Source: Pseudomonas koreensis (GTDB lineage: Bacteria; Pseudomonadota; Gammaproteobacteria; Pseudomonadales; Pseudomonadaceae). Taken from it: DNA of 64,000 nt. Positions 18,607 to 29,002 of the stretch are shown in pieces. Position 1 is the first letter of the stretch. Every line of letters begins with the position of its first letter. The notes under the pieces were generated by a model. The model had not been told where the DNA came from. It saw only the letters and a list, made by a program, of their open reading frames with translations, and made no database searches. A program made the translations under genes and the position numbers. Location of the stretch: positions 62,001-126,000 of the forward strand of contig NZ_JAOEJU010000005.1 in the NCBI RefSeq assembly GCF_025447595.1, in the 5' to 3' direction.

Positions 18607-19149
18607 ATGCAAAACCCGCAGAATCTGATCTGGATCGACCTCGAAATGACCGGTCTGGATCCGGAAAACGACGTCATCATCGAAATGGCCACCATCGTCA
18701 CCGACAGTGACCTGAACACCTTGGCCGAAGGCCCGGTGATCGCCATCCACCACAGCGACGAAGTCCTCGCCCGCATGGACGAGTGGAACACCCGCACTCA
18801 CGGCAATTCGGGCCTGACCCAGCGCGTGCGCGACAGCCGCGTGAGCATGGCCGAGGCTGAAGCCGAAACCATCGCCTTCCTCGAAAAGTGGGTGCCGAAG
18901 GGCAAGTCGCCGATTTGTGGCAACAGCATCTGCCAGGATCGCCGCTTCCTTTATACCCACATGAAGTCGCTGGAAAGCTACTTCCACTACCGCAACCTCG
19001 ACGTTTCCACGCTCAAGGAACTGGCCGCGCGCTGGGCGCCGGATGTGCGTGACAGCTTCAAGAAGGGCAGCACTCACCTGGCGCTGGACGACATCCGTGA
19101 GTCCATCGCCGAGCTGCAGCACTACCGCAAGCATTTCATCAAGTTCTGA
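18607..19149 (+). CDS. orn: Oligoribonuclease
   Basis: 180 residues. A 3'-5' exoribonuclease of the DEDDh group that degrades 2-5 nt RNA and pGpG, so it ends c-di-GMP turnover. DEDD residues are visible in WIDLEMTG and in the distal [10 protein letters not shown]. The start [13 protein letters not shown] has AGGAG eight bases upstream; an in-frame ATG 18 bases earlier precedes that site. It is divergent from rsgA and ends with a terminator. Confidence 0.96.
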   Translation: MQNPQNLIWIDLEMTGLDPENDVIIEMATIVTDSDLNTLAEGPVIAIHHSDEVLARMDEWNTRTHGNSGLTQRVRDSRVSMAEAEAETIAFLEKWVPKGKSPICGNSICQDRRFLYTHMKSLESYFHYRNLDVSTLKELAARWAPDVRDSFKKGSTHLALDDIRESIAELQHYRKHFIKF

Positions 19150-19153
19150 GATC

Positions 19154-19180
19154 GGCACCCGCGCCGGGGTGCCCTCTTTT
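19154..19180 (+). terminator. Terminator of orn
   Basis: GGCACCC (19154-19160) pairs with GGGTGCC (19167-19173), followed by CTCTTTT. Confidence 0.65.
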
Positions 19181-19232
19181 GGTGCCTCTGCGAAGTGAGT
19201 AGACTGCGCGCCTTCCTGCCAGGATCGCCACC

Positions 19233-19844
19233 ATGTTGCTGATGCTCTACCTCGTCGCCATTACTGCCGAAGCCATGACCGGCGCCCTGTCTGCGGGCCG
19301 TCGTGGCATGGACTGGTTCGGCGTGGTGCTGATCGCCTGTGTTACGGCATTGGGCGGCGGTTCGGTGCGCGACGTGCTGCTCGGGCATTACCCGCTGACC
19401 TGGGTCAAACACCCGGAATACCTGGTGCTGACGACCATTGCGGCGATGATCACCGTGTTCACCGCACGCTGGATGCGTCATCTGCGCTCGCTGTTTCTGG
19501 TGCTCGACGCGGTCGGTCTGGTGGCGTTCACCCTGATCGGCTGCATGACCGCCCTGGAAATGGGGCACGGCATGCTGGTGGCTTCGGTCAGCGGCGTGAT
19601 CACCGGGGTATTCGGGGGCATCCTGCGCGACATCTTCTGCAACGACATTCCCCTGATCTTCCGTCGCGAACTCTACGCCAGCGTTTCGTTCGCTGCGGCG
19701 TGGTGCTACATGCTCTGTCTGTTCCTGAATGTGCCGAGCGAGCAGGCGATTCTGATCACGTTGTTCGGTGGCTTTCTACTGCGGTTGTTGGCGATTCGCT
19801 TCCACTGGGAAATGCCGAAGTTCGTCTATAACGACGCGCCCTGA
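19233..19844 (+). CDS. Trimeric intracellular cation channel (TRIC)/YicG family membrane protein
   Basis: 203 residues, seven hydrophobic segments in two similar halves. The paired motifs GGGSVRDVLLG and FGGILRDIF are the hallmark of the UPF0126/TRIC family. Bacterial TRIC proteins form trimeric cation channels in vitro; the physiological role here is unknown. It overlaps the 3' end of queG (convergent) by 19 bases. Confidence 0.85.
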   Translation: MLLMLYLVAITAEAMTGALSAGRRGMDWFGVVLIACVTALGGGSVRDVLLGHYPLTWVKHPEYLVLTTIAAMITVFTARWMRHLRSLFLVLDAVGLVAFTLIGCMTALEMGHGMLVASVSGVITGVFGGILRDIFCNDIPLIFRRELYASVSFAAAWCYMLCLFLNVPSEQAILITLFGGFLLRLLAIRFHWEMPKFVYNDAP

Positions 19845-20905
19845 CGATTGACGTGCTGTTTCAGCGCCCATTCCACATGTTCACGTACCAGTTCTGACGG
19901 GTATTCGCGCCGTGCCTTGAGTGCTTCCAGCACTGGAATGCTTGACGGTGCATTTCCCAGTCCCACCGCCAGATTTCGCAGCCAACGCTCGTAACCCGCG
20001 CGGCGCAACGGCGAACCCTCGGTGCTGCTGAGGAATTTGTCTTCATCCCACAAGAACAGCTCGGCCAGCTCGGCGTTGTCCAGATTGTGCCGTGGCTTGA
20101 AATCGCTTTCGCCAGACGGGCGGGCGAAGCGGTTCCACGGGCAGCAGATCTGGCAATCGTCGCAGCCGAACACCCGGTTGCCGATCAGCGGTCGCAGGTC
20201 TTCGGGGATGGCGTTCTTCAGTTCGATGGTCAGGTAGGAAATGCAGCGTCGCGCGTCCAGCACATAGGGGCCGACGAAGGCGTTGGTCGGGCAGATGTCG
20301 AGGCACGCGGTGCAGCGCCCGCAATGTTCGGTGCTGTGGGGTTCATCCACTGGCAGCGGCAGGTCGACGAACAGTTCGCTGAGAAAGAAGTAACTGCCAG
20401 CCTTGCGGTTCAGCACCAGGGTGTTTTTGCCGATCCAGCCCAGCCCGGCCTGTTCGGCGATGGCTTTTTCCAGCACCGGTGCGCTGTCGACGAAGGCGCG
20501 AAAACCGAACGGGCCGATCTCGGATTGAATCTTGTCCGCCAGTTGTTGAACGCGTTTACGGATCAACTTGTGATAATCGCGGCCCAAGGCATAACGCGAG
20601 ATGTAGGCTTTTTCCGGTTTGGCCAGCAATTGCGCCATTTGTGTGTCGCCCGGCAAGTAGTCCATGCGCAGCGACACCACGCGCAAGGTGCCCGGCACCA
20701 GCTCTTCGGGGTGCGAGCGTTTGCTGCCGTGAGCGCCCATGTACTCCATCTCGCCGTGGTAGCCGGCCTCGAGCCAGCGTTGCAGGTGCTGTTCGTGCTC
20801 GGCCAGGTCCAGACCGCTGATGCCGACTTGCTGGAAGCCCAGCTCGCGGCCCCAGTCCTTGATGGATTGGGCGAGGGCAGGCAGATCTGTGGTGATGGCG
20901 GACAT
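19826..20905 (-). CDS. queG: Epoxyqueuosine reductase
   Basis: 359 residues. Cobalamin- and iron-sulfur-dependent reductase that makes queuosine from epoxyqueuosine in tRNA. Two 4Fe-4S motifs are visible: CGRCTACLDICP and CDDCQICCPWN. The C-terminal HEAT-like helices (LRNLAVGLGNA) are also present. The start MSAITTDLPALAQ is preferred over an in-frame upstream ATG that runs into the divergent nnrD gene; its ribosome site is weak. Confidence 0.95.
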   Translation of the reverse strand: MSAITTDLPALAQSIKDWGRELGFQQVGISGLDLAEHEQHLQRWLEAGYHGEMEYMGAHGSKRSHPEELVPGTLRVVSLRMDYLPGDTQMAQLLAKPEKAYISRYALGRDYHKLIRKRVQQLADKIQSEIGPFGFRAFVDSAPVLEKAIAEQAGLGWIGKNTLVLNRKAGSYFFLSELFVDLPLPVDEPHSTEHCGRCTACLDICPTNAFVGPYVLDARRCISYLTIELKNAIPEDLRPLIGNRVFGCDDCQICCPWNRFARPSGESDFKPRHNLDNAELAELFLWDEDKFLSSTEGSPLRRAGYERWLRNLAVGLGNAPSSIPVLEALKARREYPSELVREHVEWALKQHVNRQGASL

Positions 20906-20934
20906 GAGGCGAGAGAAACCGGAGCTGAGGTGCG

Positions 20935-20940
20935 TATAAT
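20935..20940 (+). promoter_or_regulatory. -10 element for nnrD operon
   Basis: A perfect TATAAT lies 28 bases before the nnrD ATG in the 63-base queG-nnrD divergent gap. The -35 region is poor. Confidence 0.4.
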
Positions 20941-20968
20941 TCTGCCAGACATCGGAGCCCGAAGACGC

Positions 20969-22468
20969 ATGCCGCACACTAAAGATCAATTACCCGACGC
21001 GCTGTACCGAGCCGCGCAGGTGCGTGAACTCGACGCACGGCTGATCGCCGCCGGCACGCCGGGCTTCGAATTGATGCAGCGTGCCGCCCATGCCACGTGG
21101 CGCGCGCTGGTACGCCAATGGCCCGCCGCGAATGAAATGACGGTGCTGGCCGGACATGGCAACAACGCCGGCGATGGTTATCTGGTGGCGGCGCTGGCCC
21201 ACCGGGCGGGTTGGCAGGTTCAGGTGCTGGCTGTCGGCGACCCGCAGCGCTTGAAGGGCGATGCCGCCGTGGCGCACGCCGAAGCCGTGGCCGATGGCGT
21301 CTCGATTGCAGCATGGGACTTGTCCTGCGAGTTGCGCGGTATCGTGGTTGACGCGTTGCTCGGTACTGGTCTGAGCGGCGAGGTGCGTGAGCTCTATGTC
21401 GCTGCGATCGCTGCGATCAACGCCAGCGGATTGCCGGTGGTGGCGGTCGATATCCCTTCCGGGTTGTGCGCTGACACTGGTCATGCGCTGGGTGATGCAG
21501 TGCACGCTGATCTCACCGTGACCTTCATCGGCTTGAAGCTCGGACTGTTCACGGGCGCGGCAGCGGATCATGTCGGCGAACTGCTGTTTAACGATCTGCA
21601 GGCCTCGGCCGAAAACTTCAGTGACATTCCTGCCGCCGCTCAACGTCTCAACGCGGTTAACCTGCCGCGTCTGGCGGCCCGCGCGCCGGCGGCGCACAAG
21701 GGGCGTTTCGGCCATGTGCTGCTGATCGGCGGCGATCACGGCTTTGGCGGGGCGATCCTGCTGAGCACCGAAAGCGCGTTGCGCAGCGGGGCCGGGATGG
21801 TGTCGCTGGCGACCCGCCCGGAACATGTGCCAGCGGCGTTGAGCCGGGTGCCGGAAGCCATGGCGCTGGGCACTTCTTCGGCCAATCAATTGATGGGGCT
21901 GCTGGAAAAGGTGTCCGTGCTGGTGGTCGGGCCGGGGCTTGGGCAGGCCGGTTGGGGCAGGGCGCTGTTGTCGGCCGCCGCCAATGCCTCGCTGCCGCAG
22001 GTGTGGGATGCCGATGCGCTGAACCTGCTGGCCTGCGGTTTTGTCAGTCTGCCCAAGGATTGCGTGATCACGCCGCATCCGGGTGAGGCGGCGCGGCTGC
22101 TGGGGATCAGCGCCGCCGACGTGCAGGCCGATCGTCCGGCGGCGGCGCTGGCGTTGAGCAAAAAATATACAGCGGTGGTGGTGCTCAAGGGCGCGGGCAG
22201 TTTGATTGCTCATCCCGATGGTCGTCTGGCGCTGTGTCATCAAGGCCATCCGGCCATGGCCACGGCCGGGCTCGGCGATGTGCTGGCCGGTCTGATCGGC
22301 GCGCTGCTGGCCCAGGGCATGAATGCGTTCGACGCGGCTTGTCTGGCAGTCTGGCTGCACGCCAACGCCGGGGCGCAACAAGGTAAATTCGGCCGTGGGC
22401 TGGCGGCCAGTGATCTGATTCCAGCCATTCGTCAGTTGTTGGAGGAGCATGCACCGTGTCTGAAGTAA
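20969..22468 (+). CDS. nnrD: Bifunctional NAD(P)HX epimerase/dehydratase
   Basis: 499 residues. Repairs hydrated NADH and NADPH. The N-terminal YjeF_N epimerase domain (about 1-215, with AGHGNNAGDGYLVA) is fused to the C-terminal ribokinase-like ADP-dependent dehydratase (about 235-495, GPGLGQAGWG, VKGAGSLI-type core, GHPAMATAGLGDVLAGL). The start is MPHTKDQLPDALYRAAQ. First gene of a tightly packed operon: tsaE starts 13 bases before its stop. Confidence 0.95.
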   Translation: MPHTKDQLPDALYRAAQVRELDARLIAAGTPGFELMQRAAHATWRALVRQWPAANEMTVLAGHGNNAGDGYLVAALAHRAGWQVQVLAVGDPQRLKGDAAVAHAEAVADGVSIAAWDLSCELRGIVVDALLGTGLSGEVRELYVAAIAAINASGLPVVAVDIPSGLCADTGHALGDAVHADLTVTFIGLKLGLFTGAAADHVGELLFNDLQASAENFSDIPAAAQRLNAVNLPRLAARAPAAHKGRFGHVLLIGGDHGFGGAILLSTESALRSGAGMVSLATRPEHVPAALSRVPEAMALGTSSANQLMGLLEKVSVLVVGPGLGQAGWGRALLSAAANASLPQVWDADALNLLACGFVSLPKDCVITPHPGEAARLLGISAADVQADRPAAALALSKKYTAVVVLKGAGSLIAHPDGRLALCHQGHPAMATAGLGDVLAGLIGALLAQGMNAFDAACLAVWLHANAGAQQGKFGRGLAASDLIPAIRQLLEEHAPCLK

Positions 22469-22926
22469 CCCTGTACCTGGCCGATGAGCAGGCCATGAGC
22501 GACTTTGGCGCACGCATCGCCCGTATCACCCAGGGCCATGGCCTGATCTTTCTCGAAGGCAATCTCGGGATGGGTAAAACCACGCTGTCGCGGGGCATCA
22601 TTCGCGGTCTGGGGCACGTGGGGGCGGTGAAAAGTCCGACCTTCACGTTGGTCGAGCCCTACGAGATCGGTGACGTCCGGGCCTTTCACTTCGACCTGTA
22701 TCGCCTTGTCGATCCGGAGGAACTGGAGTTTCTCGGGATTCGCGACTATTTCGAAGACGACGCCCTGTGCCTGATCGAATGGCCCGATAAAGGTGCAGGC
22801 TTTTTGCCAAAGCCTGACCTGACCATTACCATTAGCCCGCAAGACAGCGGACGTTCGCTGACCATTTTGTCCCAGGGCTCGCGCGGCGAGGCCTGGTGTG
22901 CCGCTTTGGCATTGGAAACCAATTGA
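22456..22926 (+). CDS. tsaE: tRNA threonylcarbamoyladenosine ATPase TsaE
   Basis: 156 residues from a GTG start with GGAGGAG upstream. The small P-loop ATPase of t6A synthesis, partner of TsaB/TsaD. Walker A EGNLGMGKTTLSRG, then SPTFTLVEPY and FDLYRL. It overlaps nnrD by 13 bases, and amiB follows at once. Confidence 0.95.
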   Translation: MSEVTLYLADEQAMSDFGARIARITQGHGLIFLEGNLGMGKTTLSRGIIRGLGHVGAVKSPTFTLVEPYEIGDVRAFHFDLYRLVDPEELEFLGIRDYFEDDALCLIEWPDKGAGFLPKPDLTITISPQDSGRSLTILSQGSRGEAWCAALALETN

Positions 22927-22941
22927 ATGATGGGGTTAGGT

Positions 22942-24363
22942 ATGCGCTTTCGCGCGTTGGTGGCTGCCGCTGGACTGATGTTGATGGCAGTAACCGTCAA
23001 CGCTGTGGCCGAGACGAAGGTCAACAGCGTGCGCCTGTGGCGGGCGCCGGACAACACGCGACTGGTGTTCGACCTGACAGGCCCGGTGCAGCACAGCGTC
23101 TTCACGCTGACCGCGCCGGATCGTCTGGTGATCGACATCAACGGCGCCACCCTCGGCGCGCCGCTGAATGTGCAGACCGCCAACACGCCGATCACCGCCA
23201 TGCGTTCGGCTCAGCGCACACCGACCGACCTGCGGGTGGTCATCGACCTGAAGAAAGCCGTCACCCCGAAAAGCTTCTCGCTGGCGCCGAATGCGCAATA
23301 TGGCAACCGTCTGGTGGTCGACCTGTTCGACAACCCGGCTGACGCCGCACCAGCGCCTACGCCTGCGCCGACCCCAACGGTTGCGACCGTTCCTGCGGTA
23401 CCGGTCACCCCTGCCGAACCTGCGATCAAGTTGCCACCGGCCCCGGCCGGCAAGCGCGACATCATCGTGGTGATCGACGCCGGTCACGGTGGCGAAGACC
23501 CGGGTGCATCGGGCTCGCGCGGTCAGCGCGAGAAAGATGTGGTACTGCAGATCGCCCGTGAATTGCAGCGTCAGGTCAACGGCATGAAAGGCTTCCGCGC
23601 TGAACTGACCCGTACCGGCGACTACTTCATCCCGCTGCGCGGCCGTACCGAGATTGCCCGCAAGAAGGGCGCGGACCTTTTCGTCTCGATCCACGCCGAC
23701 GCCGCGCCGTCTGCGGCGGCGCTCGGCGCGTCGGTGTTTGCCCTGTCCGACCGTGGCGCCACTTCGGAAACTGCCCGTTGGCTGGCCGACAGCGAAAACC
23801 GTTCCGACCTGATCGGCGGTGCCGGCAACGTCAGCCTCGACGACAAGGACCGCATGCTGGCCGGCGTTCTGCTCGACCTGTCGATGACCGCCTCGCTGAC
23901 CTCCAGCCTCAACGTCGGCCAGAAAGTCCTGACCAACATTGGTCGGGTCACTCCACTGCACAAACAGCGGGTGGAACAGGCCGGGTTCATGGTGCTGAAG
24001 TCGCCGGACATTCCGTCGATCCTGGTGGAAACCGGCTTCATCTCCAACGCCAACGAGGCGAACAAGCTTTCGGCAGCGAGCCATCAGCAGGCGCTGGCGC
24101 GCTCGATCAGCAGCGGCGTACGCCAGTTCTTCCAGCAGAATCCGCCACCGGGCACTTACATCGCCTGGCTGCGTGATTCGGGCAAGATCGCTCAGGGGCC
24201 ACGTGATCACCGGGTAGGCCCGGGTGAAACCGTGGCGATGATTGCCGTGCGGTATCAGATCTCGCCGGCCACGCTGCGCAGTGCCAACAATTTGAAAAGC
24301 GATGATCTGAAAGTCGGTCAGCACCTGACCATTCCCGGCACCGAACTGGCGTCCAAAGAATGA
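22942..24363 (+). CDS. amiB: N-acetylmuramoyl-L-alanine amidase with LysM domain
   Basis: 473 residues. Periplasmic peptidoglycan amidase for daughter-cell separation. Signal peptide ([20 protein letters not shown]), AMIN domain (about 25-125), Pro/Ala linker, Amidase_3 zinc domain ([30 protein letters not shown]), then a C-terminal LysM (about 425-468). The start at 22942 gives a clean signal peptide with GGGG six bases before. Another ATG at 22927, directly after the tsaE stop, is possible and would add MMGLG. The last bases overlap mutL (ATGA). Confidence 0.93.
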   Translation: MRFRALVAAAGLMLMAVTVNAVAETKVNSVRLWRAPDNTRLVFDLTGPVQHSVFTLTAPDRLVIDINGATLGAPLNVQTANTPITAMRSAQRTPTDLRVVIDLKKAVTPKSFSLAPNAQYGNRLVVDLFDNPADAAPAPTPAPTPTVATVPAVPVTPAEPAIKLPPAPAGKRDIIVVIDAGHGGEDPGASGSRGQREKDVVLQIARELQRQVNGMKGFRAELTRTGDYFIPLRGRTEIARKKGADLFVSIHADAAPSAAALGASVFALSDRGATSETARWLADSENRSDLIGGAGNVSLDDKDRMLAGVLLDLSMTASLTSSLNVGQKVLTNIGRVTPLHKQRVEQAGFMVLKSPDIPSILVETGFISNANEANKLSAASHQQALARSISSGVRQFFQQNPPPGTYIAWLRDSGKIAQGPRDHRVGPGETVAMIAVRYQISPATLRSANNLKSDDLKVGQHLTIPGTELASKE

Positions 24364-26267
24364 ACCAGGTCCTGAACGCTGCCCGCATCGAACTGCTCAG
24401 CCCGCGGTTGGCGAACCAGATCGCCGCCGGTGAGGTGGTCGAACGCCCGGCCTCGGTGATCAAGGAGTTGCTGGAAAACAGCCTCGACTCCGGCGCCAAA
24501 CGTATCGACGTCGATGTCGAGCAGGGCGGCGTCAAGTTGCTGAGGGTCCGCGACGATGGCAGCGGCATTTCCGCCGATGACCTGCCGCTGGCCCTGGCCC
24601 GTCATGCCACCAGCAAGATCCGCAACCTGGAGGACCTCGAGCAGGTGATGAGCCTGGGTTTTCGGGGCGAGGCGCTGGCGTCGATCAGCTCCGTGGCACG
24701 CCTGACCCTGACCTCGCGCACCCGCGATGCCGACCAGGCCTGGCAGGTCGAGACCGAAGGCCGCGACATGGCGCCCCGCGTGCAGCCGGCGGCGCACCCG
24801 GTCGGCACCTCGGTGGAAGTCCGTGACCTGTTCTTCAACACCCCGGCGCGACGCAAATTCCTCAAGACCGAAAAAACCGAATTCGATCACCTGCAAGAAG
24901 TGATTAAGCGTCTGGCGCTGGCGCGTTTCGACGTGGCCTTCCATTTGCGCCACAACGGCAAGACCATCCTCAGCCTGCACGAAGCCCACGATGATGCAGC
25001 TCGCGCCCGGCGTGTGGCGGCGATCTGCGGTTCGGGTTTCCTCGAGCAGGCATTGCCGATTGAAATCGAGCGCAATGGCCTGCATTTGTGGGGATGGGTC
25101 GGTCTGCCGACCTTCAACCGCAGTCAGGCGGACTTGCAGTATTTCTTCGTCAACGGCCGTGCCGTGCGGGACAAACTGGTGGCTCACGCAGTGCGTCAGG
25201 CTTATCGCGATGTGCTGTTCAATGGCCGGCATCCGACGTTCGCACTGTTTTTCGAGGTCGATCCGGCAGCGGTCGACGTCAACGTGCACCCGACCAAGCA
25301 CGAAGTGCGCTTCCGCGACGGGCGCATGGTGCATGACTTCCTGTATGGCACCTTGCACCGTGCCCTTGGCGACGTGCGGCCGGAAGATCAGCTTACCGGT
25401 TCGGTCACCACCGCAATCGTCCGGCCAACCGGCCTTGAAGCCGGTGAGTTCGGACCGCAGGGCGAAATGCGTCTGGCGGCCAATGCGTTGCTGGAACAGC
25501 CGCAGGCGCAACCGGCGTTCAATACCTCGTCGGGCGCCAGCGCTGGCGGCGCTTATCAGTATCAATACACGCCGCGCCCGCAATCGACCGTGCCGGTTGC
25601 CGAGGCGCAGGCCGCGTACCGCGAGTTTTTTGCGCCGCTGCCCGAGGCGAATGCCAACGCGCTGCCAGCCGGTCAGGAAGACATTCCGCCACTTGGCTAT
25701 GCGCTGGCCCAGCTCAAGGGCATTTATATTCTGTCCGAGAACGCCCAGGGCCTGGTTTTGGTGGACATGCACGCCGCTCACGAGCGGATCATGTACGAGC
25801 GTCTGAAAATTGCCATGGCCAGCGAGGGCCTGAGCGGCCAGCCGCTGCTGGTGCCGGAATCGCTGGCGGTCAGTCAGCGCGAGGCCGATTGCGCTGAAGA
25901 GCATGCGGCATGGTTCCAGCGCCTCGGTTTTGAATTGCAGCGCCTTGGCCCGGAAACCCTGGCCATCCGGCAGATCCCGGCCTTGCTCAAGCAGGCCGAA
26001 GCCAACCGACTGGTGGGCGATGTCCTGTCGGACTTGATGGAATACGGCACAAGTGACCGGATCCAGGCGCATCTGAATGAACTGCTCGGCACCATGGCCT
26101 GCCACGGCGCAATCCGCGCCAACCGCCGCCTGGCCCTGCCGGAAATGAACGGACTGCTGCGTGACATGGAAAACACCGAGCGCAGCGGTCAATGCAACCA
26201 TGGCCGACCGACCTGGACCCAACTGGGCCTGGACGATCTGGACAAACTGTTCCTGCGCGGTCGTTGA
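24360..26267 (+). CDS. mutL: DNA mismatch repair protein MutL
   Basis: 635 residues. GHKL ATPase linking MutS to downstream repair. N-terminal motifs [18 protein letters not shown] and [10 protein letters not shown] are present. The C-terminal domain contains [12 protein letters not shown], the endonuclease-type motif, as in MutH-less bacteria, with Met in place of the usual Gln. Translationally coupled at both ends: ATGA with amiB and TGATG with miaA. The amiB-mutL-miaA-hfq-hflX order is widespread in gammaproteobacteria. Confidence 0.97.
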   Translation: MNQVLNAARIELLSPRLANQIAAGEVVERPASVIKELLENSLDSGAKRIDVDVEQGGVKLLRVRDDGSGISADDLPLALARHATSKIRNLEDLEQVMSLGFRGEALASISSVARLTLTSRTRDADQAWQVETEGRDMAPRVQPAAHPVGTSVEVRDLFFNTPARRKFLKTEKTEFDHLQEVIKRLALARFDVAFHLRHNGKTILSLHEAHDDAARARRVAAICGSGFLEQALPIEIERNGLHLWGWVGLPTFNRSQADLQYFFVNGRAVRDKLVAHAVRQAYRDVLFNGRHPTFALFFEVDPAAVDVNVHPTKHEVRFRDGRMVHDFLYGTLHRALGDVRPEDQLTGSVTTAIVRPTGLEAGEFGPQGEMRLAANALLEQPQAQPAFNTSSGASAGGAYQYQYTPRPQSTVPVAEAQAAYREFFAPLPEANANALPAGQEDIPPLGYALAQLKGIYILSENAQGLVLVDMHAAHERIMYERLKIAMASEGLSGQPLLVPESLAVSQREADCAEEHAAWFQRLGFELQRLGPETLAIRQIPALLKQAEANRLVGDVLSDLMEYGTSDRIQAHLNELLGTMACHGAIRANRRLALPEMNGLLRDMENTERSGQCNHGRPTWTQLGLDDLDKLFLRGR

Positions 26268-27238
26268 TGAGCCAGCTTCCTCCAGCGATTTTCCTGATGG
26301 GCCCGACCGCTGCGGGCAAGACCGACCTGGCCATCGAGCTGACCAAGGTGCTGCCGTGCGAGCTGATCAGCGTCGATTCGGCGCTGGTCTATCGCGACAT
26401 GGACATCGGCACCGCCAAGCCTTCCAAAGAGCTGTTGGCCGAATTTCCCCACCGACTGATCGACATTCTCGACCCGGCCGAAGCCTATTCGGCAGCTGAT
26501 TTCCGTCGCGATGCGCTGGAGGCCATGGCCGAGATCACCGCACGTGGAAAAATTCCACTGCTGGTGGGCGGCACGATGCTCTATTACAAGGCTTTGGTCG
26601 AAGGTCTGGCGGATATGCCGGCGGCCGATCCCGAAGTCCGCGCGCAGATCGAAGAAGAGGCTGCACGCCTTGGCTGGCAAGCCCTGCACGATCAACTGGC
26701 GGTCATCGATCCGGAGTCTGCGGCACGCATCCATCCGAACGATCCGCAACGGCTGAGTCGTGCGCTGGAAGTTTACCGGGTCAGCGGTCAGAGCATGACT
26801 GAACTGCGCTTGAAACAATCTGTACAAAGTACCGAAGCCGCCGCATCGGGACTGCAACAATTGCCCTATACTGTCGCGAACCTGGCGATTGCTCCAACTA
26901 ATCGCCAGGTACTGCACGAGCGCATTAAACAAAGATTCACAAATATGCTGGAACAGGGATTCATCGACGAGGTCGTAGCCCTGCGTAATAGAAGTGACCT
27001 GCATGCCGGGTTGCCGTCTATACGTGCGGTGGGCTATCGCCAAGTCTGGGATTATCTGGATGGCAAGCTGACGCAGGCTGAAATGCAGGAGCGTGGAATC
27101 ATCGCCACGCGCCAATTGGCCAAACGCCAGTTCACCTGGCTGCGCAGCTGGAAAGATTTACACTGGCTCGACAGTCTGGATTGCGACAATCTGCCACGCG
27201 CCTTGAAATACCTTGGGACGATCTCCATATTGAGCTGA
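26267..27238 (+). CDS. miaA: tRNA dimethylallyltransferase
   Basis: 323 residues. Adds the dimethylallyl group to A37 of tRNAs reading UNN codons. P-loop [29 protein letters not shown] and the [10 protein letters not shown] block are family signatures. The start overlaps the mutL stop by one base; a longer frame inside mutL was rejected. Confidence 0.97.
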   Translation: MSQLPPAIFLMGPTAAGKTDLAIELTKVLPCELISVDSALVYRDMDIGTAKPSKELLAEFPHRLIDILDPAEAYSAADFRRDALEAMAEITARGKIPLLVGGTMLYYKALVEGLADMPAADPEVRAQIEEEAARLGWQALHDQLAVIDPESAARIHPNDPQRLSRALEVYRVSGQSMTELRLKQSVQSTEAAASGLQQLPYTVANLAIAPTNRQVLHERIKQRFTNMLEQGFIDEVVALRNRSDLHAGLPSIRAVGYRQVWDYLDGKLTQAEMQERGIIATRQLAKRQFTWLRSWKDLHWLDSLDCDNLPRALKYLGTISILS

Positions 27239-27331
27239 GTCCTTGCAATTGCCGTCTATCCTTGGGGGTGTGGCGGCAAAAGCCATCTGTTTACCTATTT
27301 TTTATATTGAATCCTTAAAGGAGTGCGGCAC

Positions 27332-27592
27332 ATGTCAAAAGGGCATTCGCTACAAGACCCTTACTTGAATACTTTACGTAAAGAGAAAGTGGGGGTTTCC
27401 ATCTACCTGGTCAACGGGATCAAGCTGCAAGGCACGATCGAGTCGTTTGACCAGTTCGTTATCCTGCTGAAGAACACCGTCAGCCAGATGGTTTACAAAC
27501 ACGCTATCTCTACAGTCGTGCCGGTTCGTCCAATTCGTCTGCCAAGTGCAACCGAATCCGAAGCAGGTGACGCTGAGCCAGGTAACGCCTGA
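27332..27592 (+). CDS. hfq: RNA chaperone Hfq
   Basis: 86 residues. Hexameric Sm-like protein pairing small RNAs with mRNAs. The core [20 protein letters not shown] and the Sm2 motif [10 protein letters not shown] are present; the tail is short, as in Pseudomonas. AAAGGAG precedes the ATG by eight bases. A T-rich 93-base gap separates it from miaA and probably holds its own promoter, but I could not fix one. Confidence 0.97.
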   Translation: MSKGHSLQDPYLNTLRKEKVGVSIYLVNGIKLQGTIESFDQFVILLKNTVSQMVYKHAISTVVPVRPIRLPSATESEAGDAEPGNA

Positions 27593-27604
27593 TAGGAGTC
27601 TCCT

Positions 27605-28906
27605 TTGTTCTTTGAGCGCCACGGTGGTGGTGAGCGAGTCATCCTCGTTCACTTGGATGGACAGGACCCTGAGGCGCGCGAAGATCCGCAGGAGTTTCAG
27701 GAACTGGCAAATTCGGCTGGCGCCGAGACCGTTGCGTTTTTTAACGTGCCGCGTCATCGGCCAACCGCCAAATACCTGATTGGCAGCGGCAAGGTCGAGG
27801 AACTGCGCGACCTGGTCAAGGCTGAAGAAGCCGATCTTGTGATCTTCAATCACGTCCTCACGCCCAGTCAGGAACGTAACCTCGAACGTGTTTTCGAGTG
27901 TCGCGTGATCGACCGTACCGGTCTGATTCTCGATATTTTCGCCCAACGCGCCCGTACCCATGAGGGCAAGCTCCAGGTAGAACTGGCCCAGCTTGACCAT
28001 ATGAGCACCCGGCTGGTTCGCGGCTGGACTCACCTTGAGCGTCAAGGTGGTGGTATCGGCATGCGTGGCCCGGGTGAAACCCAGCTCGAAACCGACCGGC
28101 GACTGCTGCGGGTTCGCCTGCGCCAGATCAAGGGCCGGCTGGAAAAAGTGCGCAGCCAGCGCGAACAGTCCCGTCGTGGCCGCTCGCGTGCGGATATCCC
28201 GACCGTGTCTCTGGTGGGATACACCAACGCCGGCAAGTCCACGCTGTTCAATAACGTGACCAAGTCCGAGGTGTACGCGGCTGACCAGTTGTTCGCCACG
28301 CTCGACCCGACCCTGCGCCGTCTGGATCTGGACGACCTGGGGCCGATTGTCCTGGCCGACACGGTGGGATTCATCCGGCACTTGCCACACAAACTGGTCG
28401 AGGCATTTCGGTCTACGCTCGAAGAGTCGAGCAACTCCGACCTGCTGTTGCACGTGATCGATGCGGCCGAACCGGATCGCATGTTGCAGATCGAGCAGGT
28501 GATGGTGGTGCTGGGCGAGATCGGTGCCCAGGACTTGCCGATCCTCGAGGTCTATAACAAACTCGATTTGCTTGAAGGCGTTGAGCCACAAATCCAGCGC
28601 GATGAAAACGGCAAGCCCCAGCGGGTCTGGCTGTCGGCGCGTGATGGCACCGGTCTGGAATTGCTCGAGCAGGCGATTGCCGAGTTGTTGGGCAGTGACC
28701 TGTTCGTGGGAACCTTGCGCCTGCCTCAGCGGTTCGCGCGCCTGCGTGCGCAGTTCTTTGAGCTGGGCGCGGTACAGAAAGAAGAACACGACGAAGAAGG
28801 GGTCAGCTTGCTGGCCGTTCGATTGCCACGCTCGGAGCTCAATCGACTGGTCAGTCGTGAAGGCGTTGTGCCGACGGAGTTCATCGAGCAACACACTTTG
28901 CAATAA
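27605..28906 (+). CDS. hflX: Ribosome-associated GTPase HflX
   Basis: 433 residues from a TTG start (MFFERHGGGERVILVHLDGQ) with AGGAG upstream. A heat-shock GTPase that splits or rescues ribosomes. N-terminal HflX domain with glycine-rich linker (GGGIGMRGPGETQLETD) and GTPase domain (G1 GYTNAGKSTLFN, G3 DTVGF, G4 NKLD). Twelve bases after hfq. Confidence 0.96.
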   Translation: MFFERHGGGERVILVHLDGQDPEAREDPQEFQELANSAGAETVAFFNVPRHRPTAKYLIGSGKVEELRDLVKAEEADLVIFNHVLTPSQERNLERVFECRVIDRTGLILDIFAQRARTHEGKLQVELAQLDHMSTRLVRGWTHLERQGGGIGMRGPGETQLETDRRLLRVRLRQIKGRLEKVRSQREQSRRGRSRADIPTVSLVGYTNAGKSTLFNNVTKSEVYAADQLFATLDPTLRRLDLDDLGPIVLADTVGFIRHLPHKLVEAFRSTLEESSNSDLLLHVIDAAEPDRMLQIEQVMVVLGEIGAQDLPILEVYNKLDLLEGVEPQIQRDENGKPQRVWLSARDGTGLELLEQAIAELLGSDLFVGTLRLPQRFARLRAQFFELGAVQKEEHDEEGVSLLAVRLPRSELNRLVSREGVVPTEFIEQHTLQ

Positions 28907-29002
28907 AAGCCTGGCAAAGCGGTTGTGCCGCAACGGCAGGCATTCTGTAGCATTGGTCGGCGCGCCGTGGGTGCGTCTTTGCTTTATCAGATGGAGAGCG
29001 CT

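Noticed and set aside
20087..20968. Long in-frame extension upstream of nnrD
   Set aside because: It is antisense to queG, which has clear 4Fe-4S motifs; high GC creates long open frames on the opposite strand.
27239..27331. Promoter for hfq in the AT-rich gap after miaA
   Set aside because: A TATATT is present but no -35 at proper distance; left uncalled.
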